The notes under the pieces were generated by a model. It had not been told where the DNA came from. It was given only the letters and a program-made list of their open reading frames with translations, and searched no databases. Source: Actinomycetota bacterium (GTDB taxonomy: Bacteria > Actinomycetota > Thermoleophilia > Gaiellales > Gaiellaceae). Taken from it: 19,666 nt of DNA. Position numbers and translations under genes: made by a program. Position 1 is the stretch's first letter. Each line of letters begins with the position of its first letter. Of the stretch, positions 1 through 7,063 are shown in pieces. Where the stretch lies: assembly GCA_013817555.1 (NCBI GenBank), contig JACDCN010000006.1, forward strand, positions 1 to 19,666, given 5' to 3'.

Positions 1-1
1 G

Positions 2-187
2 AACAAGGAGGCTCCGGAGAAGCGCTTCGAGGCTGTGTCCGAAAAGGCGATCTGCCGCTACATGAAGATGATCACGCTCGAGAAGCTGCGCGACTCGCTG
101 CGCGACTGGAAGCACGTCGTGACGGTTCCGCCCGAGGTTGCCGAGCGCGCGCGCGGCGCGATCGATCGAATGGTGGCGATCGTCTGA
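2..187 (+). CDS. nadA: Quinolinate synthase NadA, C-terminal end (partial)
   Basis: The window opens inside this gene, and only the last 61 codons are present. NadA condenses iminoaspartate with dihydroxyacetone phosphate to quinolinate in NAD biosynthesis, using a [4Fe-4S] cluster. The visible end carries the family's C-terminal signature: a cysteine in ICRYMKMITLEKL (fragment residues 17-29), which matches the third cluster ligand, then a VPPEV..RA...I.RMVAI tail typical of NadA C-termini. It ends in TGA and converges on the minus-strand beta-propeller gene, with a gap of only 25 bases and no obvious terminator hairpin with a T-run. The family call rests on a short fragment but the motif is specific. 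The start, and the A-type cysteines upstream, lie outside the window. Confidence 0.87.
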   Translation, partial: NKEAPEKRFEAVSEKAICRYMKMITLEKLRDSLRDWKHVVTVPPEVAERARGAIDRMVAIV

Positions 188-212
188 GGCACCTGTCTTT
201 ACGTCTTGACGC

Positions 213-1280
213 CTACGCCACGCGAACCGAGTGGACGGGCGGGAGCTTCGTTGCGGCCGTCAACCAGGTAGCCCCGGCATCGCCCGAGCCGAACACGTCG
301 CCCGAGGTCGCGCCGAAGTAGAGACCCATCCCTTCTCCCGAGCCGTCGCGGTCGAAGGCCTGACGCAGGATCGTCAGATATGCGTCCTCCGCCGGGAGGC
401 CGTCGCCGCGTTCGGTCCAGCTCGCTCCTGCATCCCGCGTCTCGCACACGCGGACTCGACCGTCGGGAGTCACGCGATCCAGGTCGGCGACGAGCGGGAT
501 GACGTAGGCGCTGTCCGCGTCGCCCGGGTCGACTACGAGCGGGAAGCCGAAGTCGGAGGGAAGGCCCGTGTCCGTCCCGATGTCGATCCAGCTCTCGCCC
601 GCGTCGTCGGAGCGATAGACCCCGCCGTGGAACTGCATGAAGAGCCGCTCGGGTTGCGAGGGGGCGCGATGCATGTTGTGCACGCAGAGGTCGATTGTGT
701 CCTCCCGGGCGTCCTCGGGGATGTAGCGGGGGACAAGGCCCTTGTTCCCGTGGCGCCAGGTCTGGCCGGCGTCGTCCGAGAGCCAGACGCCGACCGCCGA
801 GATGCCCATGGCGAGTTTCCCCGGATCATCGGGCCAGGTCGCGATCGAGTGCAGGCACATACCTCCGGCGCCGGGTCCCCATTGGGGCCTCGTCGGTTGC
901 TCCCAGAACGGCCGGTTGAGCTCCCAGGTCATGCCCCCGTCACGGCTCTCGAAGAGCACGCCAGGATCGCCGCCCGCGAGGAGGTGGTCGTCCTCGATCC
1001 CTGGAACGACCGTCCAGAGCCGGATCAGCGCTTTCTCCTCGCCCTCTGGGAGCGCGAGACCTTCCGCCTGCTGCCATTCTCCGGCCAAGTCGTCGGTCAC
1101 GAAGATCTTCGGCCCGTAGAAGGCCGACGTCACGCAGGCGAAGTAGCGCCCGCTCCGCCTGTCGCGCATCGCGAACTCGACAGGCTCGCCGGCAAAGGCG
1201 CGCGCGCTGATCTCGAACGAGCTGTCGCCGCCTCGGAGTGTGAACAGGCCTTTCTTGGTACCGACGAGAAGCTCGGTCAT
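213..1280 (-). CDS. Cytoplasmic BNR/Asp-box beta-propeller protein
   Basis: A 355-residue protein with five Asp-box motifs (S-x-D-x-G-x-T/S-W): SRDGGMTW (112-119), SDDAGQTW (168-175), SDDAGESW (224-231), TRDAGASW (281-288) and SGDAGATW (332-339). This repeat builds sialidase/sortilin-like beta-propellers. The protein starts MTELLVGTKKGLFTL, with no signal peptide or membrane segment, so a cytoplasmic location is inferred. I do not see a complete sialidase arginine triad and would not call it a sialidase. It lies 7 bases downstream of the MoaD-like gene in the same orientation. Its best ribosome site, GGAGGT (complement of 1291-1296), sits inside the last codons of that gene, so the two are translationally linked. 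The function is unknown. The partnership with a ubiquitin-like protein is the main clue. Confidence 0.85.
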   Translation of the reverse strand: MTELLVGTKKGLFTLRGGDSSFEISARAFAGEPVEFAMRDRRSGRYFACVTSAFYGPKIFVTDDLAGEWQQAEGLALPEGEEKALIRLWTVVPGIEDDHLLAGGDPGVLFESRDGGMTWELNRPFWEQPTRPQWGPGAGGMCLHSIATWPDDPGKLAMGISAVGVWLSDDAGQTWRHGNKGLVPRYIPEDAREDTIDLCVHNMHRAPSQPERLFMQFHGGVYRSDDAGESWIDIGTDTGLPSDFGFPLVVDPGDADSAYVIPLVADLDRVTPDGRVRVCETRDAGASWTERGDGLPAEDAYLTILRQAFDRDGSGEGMGLYFGATSGDVFGSGDAGATWLTAATKLPPVHSVRVA

Positions 1281-1287
1281 GTCTAGG

Positions 1288-1548
1288 TCAACCTCCGCTG
1301 ATCGAGGGGAGTACGTGGATGCGGTCCTCGGGGGTGAGAGTCGTGTCCTCGCGCCCTCGCTCGCCGTTCACGAAGACGTTGATGTGCTGGCGAATGGTTG
1401 TGCGCTCGTCGAGGATCCAGCCCGCGATCGCGGGGTGCTCGTTCTCGAGGGCCTGCAGAACGTCCCGCACGGTGGCACCGTCGAGCTGTAGCTCTCGCTT
1501 GCCGCCGGTGAGCTCGGTGAGCGGAGCGCGGAGCTTCACTACGGGCAT
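1288..1548 (-). CDS. MoaD/ThiS-family ubiquitin-like sulfur carrier
   Basis: An 86-residue beta-grasp protein of MoaD/ThiS length. It has the family's late segment (VFVNGER, then LTPEDRIHVLPSISGG) and ends exactly in Gly-Gly, the tail that an E1-like enzyme adenylates and thiocarboxylates. Members of this family carry sulfur for molybdopterin, thiamin or thio-metabolite synthesis, or act as small archaeal-type modifiers. No MoaE, MoeB/ThiF, ThiG or JAMM protease gene is in view, so the sulfur acceptor cannot be assigned. The start ATG has TAGGAT (complement of 1555-1560) six bases upstream, which can be read as a leaderless -10 element or as a weak AGGA ribosome site. It is the first gene of a two-gene unit with the beta-propeller. 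The ThiS/MoaD fold call is firm and the pathway is not. Confidence 0.86.
   Translation of the reverse strand: MPVVKLRAPLTELTGGKRELQLDGATVRDVLQALENEHPAIAGWILDERTTIRQHINVFVNGERGREDTTLTPEDRIHVLPSISGG
1291..1296 (-). promoter_or_regulatory. Shine-Dalgarno embedded in the Gly-Gly codons
   Basis: On the minus strand the last codons of the MoaD-like gene read AGC GGA GGT TGA. The GGAGGT made by the two glycine codons is a full anti-16S match, and the beta-propeller ATG follows after 10 bases. The functional C-terminal tail and the next gene's ribosome site are therefore the same six bases. Confidence 0.6.
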
Positions 1549-1560
1549 GTCTCGATCCTA
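1549..1560 (-). promoter_or_regulatory. Possible leaderless -10 of the MoaD-like gene
   Basis: Minus-strand TAGGAT (TANNNT) lies six bases before the ATG at 1548, the spacing expected if transcription starts at the start codon. The same bases contain AGGA, which could instead be a weak ribosome site. A TTGACG on the minus strand (complement of 1611-1616) is too far away to be its -35. Confidence 0.35.
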
Positions 1561-1630
1561 GACACTTCCTCCTCGCTCCTACGAGGAACAGAGCTGGCCA
1601 CGATCGACGACGTCAAGGCCCCGCGAACTC

Positions 1631-1643
1631 CGCTTTCAAAGCG
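1631..1643. promoter_or_regulatory. Inverted repeat upstream of aldehyde dehydrogenase (candidate operator)
   Basis: CGCTTT-C-AAAGCG is a perfect six-base inverted repeat with a one-base centre, in the 132-base divergent region between the MoaD-like gene and the aldehyde dehydrogenase. It lies just before a TANNNT hexamer, TACGCT (1645-1650). That position suits an operator for a local regulator, but no regulator gene is in the window, so this is only a candidate. Confidence 0.3.
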
Positions 1644-1680
1644 ATACGCTCACCCGAGAGTCTGCGAACGGAGGCCGGCT

Positions 1681-3129
1681 GTGAGCGTTTCGGTGACCCA
1701 GATGAAGCAGTTCATCGGCGGCGAGTGGGTGGAGTCGTCGAGCGGGGAGACGCTCGAGGTCCTGAATCCTGCGACCGGCGAGGTCCTCGCCGAGGTGCCG
1801 GCCGGGACGGGGGAAGACGTCGAGAGGGCGGTCGCTGCCGCCAAGAAGGCCTGGAGCGAGTGGCACTCGAAGACGCCGAAGGACCGAATGGAGCTCCTTC
1901 TCGCACTCGCCGACATCGTGGACGAGAACGCCGAGGAGCTCGCGCGCCTCGAGTCGCAGAACGTCGGGAAGCCCTGGTGGGTCGCGAAAGACGAGCCGCC
2001 GGCGATGTCGGACAACCTAAGATTCTTCGCGGGAGCGGCGAGGCAGCTCGAGGGCAAGTCGGCCGGCGAGTACGTCGAGGGGTACACGTCGATGATTCGG
2101 CGAGAGCCACTCGGGATCGTCGCCGGCATCTGCCCCTGGAACTACCCGCTGTACATGGCGATGTGGAAGATCGGGCCGGCGCTCGCAGCCGGAAACGTCC
2201 AGATCGTCAAGCCGGCGGAGCAGACGCCGTTGACGCTGCTCCGCTTCGCCGAGCTGGCGCAGGAAGTCATCCCGCCGGGCGTCCTGCAGGTCGTCACGGG
2301 CGAGGGCATCCCCACGGGTGACGCGCTCGTTCGGCACTCGGACATTCGCCTGGTCTCGCTCACGGGAGACACGGCGACCGGGAAGATCATCGCCAAGAAC
2401 GCCGCCGACACGGTCAAGCGGCTGCACCTCGAGCTCGGGGGCAAGGCGCCGATGGTCGTCCTCGACGATGCCGATCCCGCCACCGTCGCAGAAGCGATCA
2501 AGATCGGGGGCTATTTCAACTCCGGTCAGGACTGCACGGCGTCCTCGCGGATCCTGGTCTCAGAGCGGATCTACGACGACGTCCTCTCGCAGACGGTGGG
2601 CGTCGTCGACGCCATGACCGTCGGGGATCCAGCGTCGGATGACGACATCGAGATGGGCCCGGTGATCTCGCATGAGCAGCAGCAGCGTGTGCTCGGCTTC
2701 CTCGAGCGCGCCACTGACGCCGAGGCGACGATCGTCACGGGTGGCGGGACCGTCGGGGAACGCGGCTTCTTCATCTCGCCGACGATCGTCACCGACGTCG
2801 CCCAGGACTCCGACATCGTGCAGAACGAAGTCTTCGGCCCGGTCGTCACCGTCCAGCCGTTCTCCTCGGACGAGGACGCGATCGCGCTGGCGAACGGCGT
2901 TCGCTACGGGCTCGCCGCCTCCGTGTTCTCCGAGAACGTCGGCCGAGCAATGAAGGTCGCGGCGAACCTCGATTTCGGCACGGTCTGGATCAACGAGCAC
3001 CTCTTCCCGCTCACGCCCGAGATGCCCCACGGCGGCTTCAAGGAGTCGGGCTACGGGAAGGACATGTCGCTCTACTCGATGGAGGAGTACACGCGGATCA
3101 AGCACGTTGTGGTGAAGCTCGCAGAGTGA
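1681..3129 (+). CDS. Gamma-aminobutyraldehyde dehydrogenase-like ALDH
   Basis: A 482-residue NAD(P)-dependent aldehyde dehydrogenase. It has the oxyanion asparagine in CPWNYP (Asn154), the general base in LELGGKAP (Glu251), the catalytic thiol in SGQDCTAS (Cys285) and the EVFGPVV motif near residue 385. The LTGDTATGK loop and the C-terminal MPHGGFKESGYGKDMS...EYTRIKH block are what I associate with actinobacterial gamma-aminobutyraldehyde dehydrogenases (PatD-like), which oxidise 4-aminobutanal from putrescine to GABA. The GTG start is supported by GGAGG at 1670-1674, six bases upstream. An ATG seven codons in has no comparable site. The downstream aminotransferase could supply the aldehyde. 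Betaine-aldehyde or other omega-amino aldehydes are possible alternative substrates. Confidence 0.87.
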   Translation: MSVSVTQMKQFIGGEWVESSSGETLEVLNPATGEVLAEVPAGTGEDVERAVAAAKKAWSEWHSKTPKDRMELLLALADIVDENAEELARLESQNVGKPWWVAKDEPPAMSDNLRFFAGAARQLEGKSAGEYVEGYTSMIRREPLGIVAGICPWNYPLYMAMWKIGPALAAGNVQIVKPAEQTPLTLLRFAELAQEVIPPGVLQVVTGEGIPTGDALVRHSDIRLVSLTGDTATGKIIAKNAADTVKRLHLELGGKAPMVVLDDADPATVAEAIKIGGYFNSGQDCTASSRILVSERIYDDVLSQTVGVVDAMTVGDPASDDDIEMGPVISHEQQQRVLGFLERATDAEATIVTGGGTVGERGFFISPTIVTDVAQDSDIVQNEVFGPVVTVQPFSSDEDAIALANGVRYGLAASVFSENVGRAMKVAANLDFGTVWINEHLFPLTPEMPHGGFKESGYGKDMSLYSMEEYTRIKHVVVKLAE

Positions 3130-3259
3130 CCCTGACGGCCACGACTCGTGGGGGTGAGCCGACCGTGGTCCGGTTCCCGCCCGCGTACTCCGCTCGCCGC
3201 GGTGATCGGCACGGGCGCGGGGCGACGCTGCTCCGGAAGCGGCATGTCCTGGTAATCAG
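3130..3259 (+). other. 130-base spacer between ALDH and aminotransferase
   Basis: This gap is unusually long for genes that look functionally paired. It holds only short GC-rich inverted segments, such as GACC-GT-GGTC at 3161-3170. I find no Shine-Dalgarno close to the aminotransferase ATG, no recognisable riboswitch and no T-run terminator. It may contain an own promoter for the aminotransferase, but I cannot point to one. Confidence 0.3.
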
Positions 3260-4639
3260 ATGAGCGCCACGACCATCGATCTCCAACAGGCGGCGAAGGA
3301 TCACCTCTGGATGCACTTCACCCGCATGGGCGGGTACCGGAAAGCGGACGTCCCGATCATCGTTCGCGGCGAGGGCTGCTACCTCGAGGATCTCCACGGA
3401 AAGCGCTACCTGGACGCGCTCGCCGGGCTCTTCTCGGTCAACGTCGGCTACTCGTTCGGCGAGGAGATGGGGCAGGCGGCGCTCGAGCAGATGCGCGAGC
3501 TGCCCTTCTACACGAACTGGTCGTACGCGCACCCGCGAGCGATCGAGCTGGCGGCCGAGGTCACGTCGCTCGCGCCGGGCGACCTGAACCGCGTCTTCTT
3601 CTGCTCGGGCGGCTCTGAGGCGGTCGAATCCGCGTGGAAGCTCGCGCGCCAGTACTACCGCGCGACCGGCTCGGGACAGCACCGCTACAAGGCGATCGCG
3701 CGGCACGTCGCCTACCACGGGACGACGTTCGGCGCCCTCACGCTGAACGGCATCCAGCCGCTCCGGGAGCCCTTCGAGCCGCTCGTCCCCGAGGTGCGGC
3801 ACGTGTCCAACACGAATCGCTACCACCGGCCGCCGGAGGAGACCGAGGAGGAGTTCACGCGCTTCCTGCTCGACGAGCTCGAGCAGACGATCGTCGCTAT
3901 GGGCCCCGAGACCGTGTGCCTCGTGCACATGGAGCCGGTGCAGAACGCGGGCGGCGCGTTCGTCGCTCCGGAGGGCTACTGGCAGGGCGTGCGCGAGATC
4001 TGTGACCGCTTCGAGATCTTGCTCTCGGCCGACGAGGTCATCACGGCGTTCGGCCGCGTGGGGCACTGGTTCGGCTCCGAGCGCTACGACATCCGGCCCG
4101 ACCTCATGACGATGGCAAAAGGGCTCTCCTCTTCATATGCGGCGATCGGCGGAGTCGTCGCGACCGACCGCGTCATGGAGCCGTTCCTCGCGGACACCTC
4201 GATGTTCTCGCACGGGATCACCTTCGGCGGGCACCCGGTCATGTGCGCGATCGCGCTCAAGAACATCGAGATCATGAAGCGGGAGGGGATCGTCGAAGGC
4301 GTCAGGGCCAACGAGACGGCGTTCGCCGAAACGCTACGGCAGCTCCTTGACCTGCCGATCGTAGGCGACGTGCGCGGGACGGGCTACTTCTATGCGATCG
4401 AGCTCGTCAAGGACAAGGACACGCGCGAGACGTTCTCGGACGAGGAGAGCGAGCGGCTCCTGCGCGGCTTCCTCTCCAATGCGCTGTTCGACGCCGGGCT
4501 CATCTGTCGCGCCGACGACCGCGGCGATCCGGTCATCCAGATCTCCCCTCCGCTCGTCGCAGGGCAGGCCGAGTTCGACGAGATCGTGGGGATCCTCGGC
4601 GAGGTGCTCACCGAGGCGCAGCGGCAGATCAGCGGTTGA
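3260..4639 (+). CDS. Class III PLP aminotransferase (putative diamine/omega-amino acid transaminase)
   Basis: A 459-residue fold-type I, class III aminotransferase. The substrate-cofactor groove shows NTNRYHRPP and VAYHGTT. The PLP pyridine-nitrogen aspartate is in SADEVITAFGR (Asp258), the Schiff-base lysine is in TMAKGLSSSY (Lys287), and a late GTGYFYAIELV segment is typical of omega-amino acid:pyruvate transaminases. The ATG start gives a standard N-terminus, though no clear ribosome site precedes it. It follows the gamma-aminobutyraldehyde dehydrogenase-like gene on the same strand, so deamination of putrescine or a related diamine followed by oxidation is the simplest joint role. Beta-alanine or taurine:pyruvate transamination is an alternative. 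Its last 11 bases overlap the 3' end of the convergent egtD-like gene. Confidence 0.85.
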   Translation: MSATTIDLQQAAKDHLWMHFTRMGGYRKADVPIIVRGEGCYLEDLHGKRYLDALAGLFSVNVGYSFGEEMGQAALEQMRELPFYTNWSYAHPRAIELAAEVTSLAPGDLNRVFFCSGGSEAVESAWKLARQYYRATGSGQHRYKAIARHVAYHGTTFGALTLNGIQPLREPFEPLVPEVRHVSNTNRYHRPPEETEEEFTRFLLDELEQTIVAMGPETVCLVHMEPVQNAGGAFVAPEGYWQGVREICDRFEILLSADEVITAFGRVGHWFGSERYDIRPDLMTMAKGLSSSYAAIGGVVATDRVMEPFLADTSMFSHGITFGGHPVMCAIALKNIEIMKREGIVEGVRANETAFAETLRQLLDLPIVGDVRGTGYFYAIELVKDKDTRETFSDEESERLLRGFLSNALFDAGLICRADDRGDPVIQISPPLVAGQAEFDEIVGILGEVLTEAQRQISG

Positions 4640-5636
4640 CCGAGCCGCTCGGCACGGCAAGACAGACGGCGAAGTCGCCGCTCGCGTCGGTCCACCAGCG
4701 AGTTATCTGCAGGTCAGCAGCGGCGAGATCCGCCTCGAAGCGCTCCCGCCGGAACTTCGAGCTCACGCTGGTGCGCAGGTGCTCGCCATCGGCGAACGCG
4801 ACCTCGATCCCGAGCCTCGGAATGTGCACGACCTGAGCTTCCAGCGAGCGGAAGCCGATATCCATCCACTCGCGTTCCGGGTCCCAGCTCGGCCGGTAGT
4901 CGAAGCGACTTCCCGAGAAGTCCGAGCCCAACTCCCGGTCGAGGTGGGCAAGCGCGTTTCGCTGGAAACGTTCACTTGCTCCGCTGCCGTCGGAGTACGC
5001 GGCTTCTACGCGAGCTGGGTCCTTGACGAGGTCGAGACCGAGCAGAAGCGCGTCACGCGATCCCAGTGACGACGCGACCGTTCGCAGGAAGCGCTCCCGG
5101 GCATCCACCTCGAGTCCCCCGATCGTCGAGCCGAGGAATGCGAGCAGCCGCCTGCCGCCTGCGGGGAGCATCCCGAGGTGGCGCTCGAAGTCGGCGACGA
5201 CCGCGTGCACCTCGAGCCCTGGGTACTCGTCCGCGATTTCCTGGGCGCTCGCGACGAGCACCTCTTCGCTCACGTCGAGCGGGACGAAGCGTCCCAGCGT
5301 CCCCTCGGCGGCGAGCGCGTCGAGTAGCAGGCGAGTCTTCTCCGACGTCCCTGACCCGAGCTCGACGAGAGTTTCGGCTCGCGTCTGTGACGCGATCTCG
5401 CTCGCTCGCTCGGCCAGGATCGCCCGCTCTGCTCGCGTCAGGTAGTACTCGGGCAGGTGGGTGATCTCGTCGAAGAGACGAGATCCGCGCTCATCGTAGA
5501 GCCAGATCGGCGAAATCTCCTTCGGGGTGTCGGTCAGGCTGCGGAGAGTCGCCTCGTAGAGTGCCGCTCGGCGGCTTGCATCGTCGAGAAGAACGTCGAC
5601 CCGAACACGGGACGGCGGCAGCGGACGCTCGGTCAT
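4629..5636 (-). CDS. egtD: EgtD-like N-alpha-methyltransferase with altered substrate pocket
   Basis: A 335-residue SAM-dependent methyltransferase of the EgtD family, whose classic member trimethylates histidine to hercynine for ergothioneine. Clear hallmarks are WLYDERGS (Tyr47), LPEYYLTRAE (Tyr64), the SAM loop VELGSGTSEKT (91-101), VPLDVS and LLLGLDLVKD. Compared from memory with M. smegmatis EgtD, Tyr39, Tyr56, Tyr206 and Ser284 are retained (47, 64, 214, 292). Asn166 is Gly174 (STIGGL), Met252 is Ile260 and Glu282 is Ser290 (RTSVSSKF). These are substrate-binding positions, so histidine as substrate is doubtful. The ATG at 5636 is chosen. A TTG three codons earlier (5645) is possible. 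The gene lies downstream of egtB, separated by a palindromic repeat. The family is certain but the exact reaction is open. Confidence 0.85.
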   Translation of the reverse strand: MTERPLPPSRVRVDVLLDDASRRAALYEATLRSLTDTPKEISPIWLYDERGSRLFDEITHLPEYYLTRAERAILAERASEIASQTRAETLVELGSGTSEKTRLLLDALAAEGTLGRFVPLDVSEEVLVASAQEIADEYPGLEVHAVVADFERHLGMLPAGGRRLLAFLGSTIGGLEVDARERFLRTVASSLGSRDALLLGLDLVKDPARVEAAYSDGSGASERFQRNALAHLDRELGSDFSGSRFDYRPSWDPEREWMDIGFRSLEAQVVHIPRLGIEVAFADGEHLRTSVSSKFRRERFEADLAAADLQITRWWTDASGDFAVCLAVPSGSVNR

Positions 5637-5655
5637 CGGCGTCAACCCTAGAACC

Positions 5656-5679
5656 GGGGTCTGGCTGGAGCCAGACCCC
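5656..5679. repeat. Palindromic repeat copy 1 (egtB-egtD gap)
   Basis: A perfect 24-base inverted repeat: arm GGGGTCTGGCT, centre GG, then the reverse complement of the arm. It fills the short gap between egtB and egtD. Relative to the other copies it has T at arm position 7 and A at the partner position 18 where they have A and T, a compensatory pair. It could form a strong hairpin in the egtB-egtD transcript, with no T-run following. Confidence 0.8.
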
Positions 5680-5687
5680 AGAAACCT

Positions 5688-6969
5688 CTAGCCGTCTCGG
5701 GCGCAGCGAAATCCGGCGAATAGATGACGGCGGTCGGGGAGATCCCAGCTGCGGAAGCTCGATCGTGCAACGACCGAGTCCGTTGCCCACGAGCCGCCGC
5801 GGAGGACGCGGTACTCGTCCCCGAAGTAGACCTCGGAGAACTCGGGGTACGGGAACGCCAGGAAGCCGGGATAGGGAAGGAAGTGCGACGACGTCCACTC
5901 CCAGACGTCACCCGTCAGCTGGCGGCAGCCCACGCGGCTCTCGCCGCCGGCGTACGAGCCGGCCGGAGCCGGAGAGAAACGGCGATGGCCGAGATTTGCC
6001 TCGTACCCCGTCCACTCGCCGCCCCACGGGAAGCGATCCTTGCCTCGACGCTCGTGCCAGGCCGCCGCTCGCTCCCACTCGACTTCCGTCGGGAGGCGCT
6101 TGCCCGCCCAACGCGCGAAGGCGTCGGCCTCGTACCAGGAGACGTGCTGAACCGGCTCGTCGAGTGGAACCGGCTCGCGCCGTCCGAACCGAACGCGCTC
6201 CCAGCCGTCCTTGCTCCGCTCCCAGAAGAGCGGCGCTCGGATCTCCTCGCGCTCGCGCCACGCCCATCCCTCGGGACTCCAATGCTTGCTCGAGCTGTTG
6301 CCACGGTGCGAGATGAAGTCGGCGAAGGCGCCGTTCGTGACCGGAGTTCGGTCGATGAAGAAGGCGTCGAGCTCGAGCTCGTGAGCGACGAGCTCGTTGT
6401 CGTAGGCCCACGGCTCGTCGGTCGCGCCGAGGACGAAGGAGTCACCTTCGACGCGTATCTCGTCGGGACCGTCGGAGGCGTCTCCGAACGGGCTGTCGTC
6501 TCGTACCGGATACTCGACCGTCGTCTGCAGCTGGAGCGTCTGCAGCATCGTCTCCTGGTGCTGAAGCTCGTGCTGCAGCACGAGCCCGAAGACGAACCCC
6601 TTCCTGAGCAGCGGCCCGGGCCCGGACAAGCTCGGTGTGCTCGACCGCCTCGAGGACGCGTTCGCGGACCGCGGACGAATACGCCCGGACTACCGGGGGG
6701 CTGAGTGCCGGAGGTTGCGACCCGTTTCGTTCCCGGCGGAACGCTTCGTGCACCTCGGGATGCGAGTCGATGACGGGCGCTTGAGCGTAGAGGTCGCGGA
6801 GAAGCCACAGCTCCTCGAAGCGAGCGACGCGCGCAAGCTCCCAGACCAGCGGTAGCTGAAGAGGGGAAACCGGCTCGACGAGCCCCGGGTCGGACACCGG
6901 TGCGAGAAGCTCGTCGGTCCCGGCCCGGGCCCGTTCGAGGGTGGTTTGAATCTCGACTACCGAATCCAT
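5688..6969 (-). pseudogene. egtB: EgtB-like sulfoxide synthase, frameshifted
   Basis: Two frames together make an EgtB-like protein of normal length (about 427 residues). EgtB is the non-haem iron enzyme that joins hercynine to gamma-Glu-Cys or Cys with oxygen. The N-terminal DinB-like part (MDSVVEIQTTLERARAG onward, from the ATG at 6969) runs to about 6630. The rest, GPLLRKGFVFGLVLQHELQHQETM through an FGE-sulfatase domain (LTGDVWEWTSS, VLRGGSWATD, WDLPDRR, FAGFRCARD), continues in the next frame to a stop at 5688. One surplus base near 6630-6632 explains the break. The HELQH iron ligands are present, but the first ligand histidine of the usual DLAH motif is Arg47 (ELARVARFEELW). This is either real decay or a base error in a divergent enzyme. 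A free-standing downstream start (TTG at 6629) would lack the first helices. Confidence 0.82.
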
Positions 6970-7045
6970 ACACGGACTTTGCCCGATGGCTGCCACTTCG
7001 GCCAGGGGCCACGTGGCGGGCTGTAGTCTCAGCCACTCGAATCGA

Positions 7046-7054
7046 GGAGAGGAG
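7046..7054 (+). promoter_or_regulatory. Shine-Dalgarno that fixes the ABC ATPase start
   Basis: GGAGAGGAG lies nine bases before the GTG at 7064 and selects it over an in-frame ATG at 6986, which would add 26 residues of non-family sequence. A TANNNT hexamer, TAGTCT (7024-7029), lies upstream in the 94-base divergent region shared with egtB. I see no convincing -35. Confidence 0.6.
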
Positions 7055-7063
7055 CTGGGTCGA

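Noticed and set aside
213..1280. Calling the Asp-box protein a secreted sialidase
   Set aside because: It has no signal peptide, and the sialidase arginine triad and nucleophile pair are not evident. The Asp-box repeat alone does not define the activity.
231..1286. Long open frame on the plus strand opposite the beta-propeller gene
   Set aside because: It is an antisense shadow with arginine-, valine- and alanine-rich text and no family motif. The minus-strand frame has five regular Asp-boxes.
3130..3259. Riboswitch or small RNA in the ALDH-aminotransferase gap
   Set aside because: Only short, generic GC-rich inverted segments are present and no known conserved core is recognisable.
6601..6660. 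Programmed frameshift in egtB
   Set aside because: There is no slippery heptamer or homopolymer at the break, and EgtB enzymes are not known to use recoding. An indel or base error is simpler.
4629..6969. A complete ergothioneine cluster
   Set aside because: EgtA, EgtC and EgtE are not in the window, and both genes present deviate at active-site positions, so ergothioneine synthesis from this locus is not supported.
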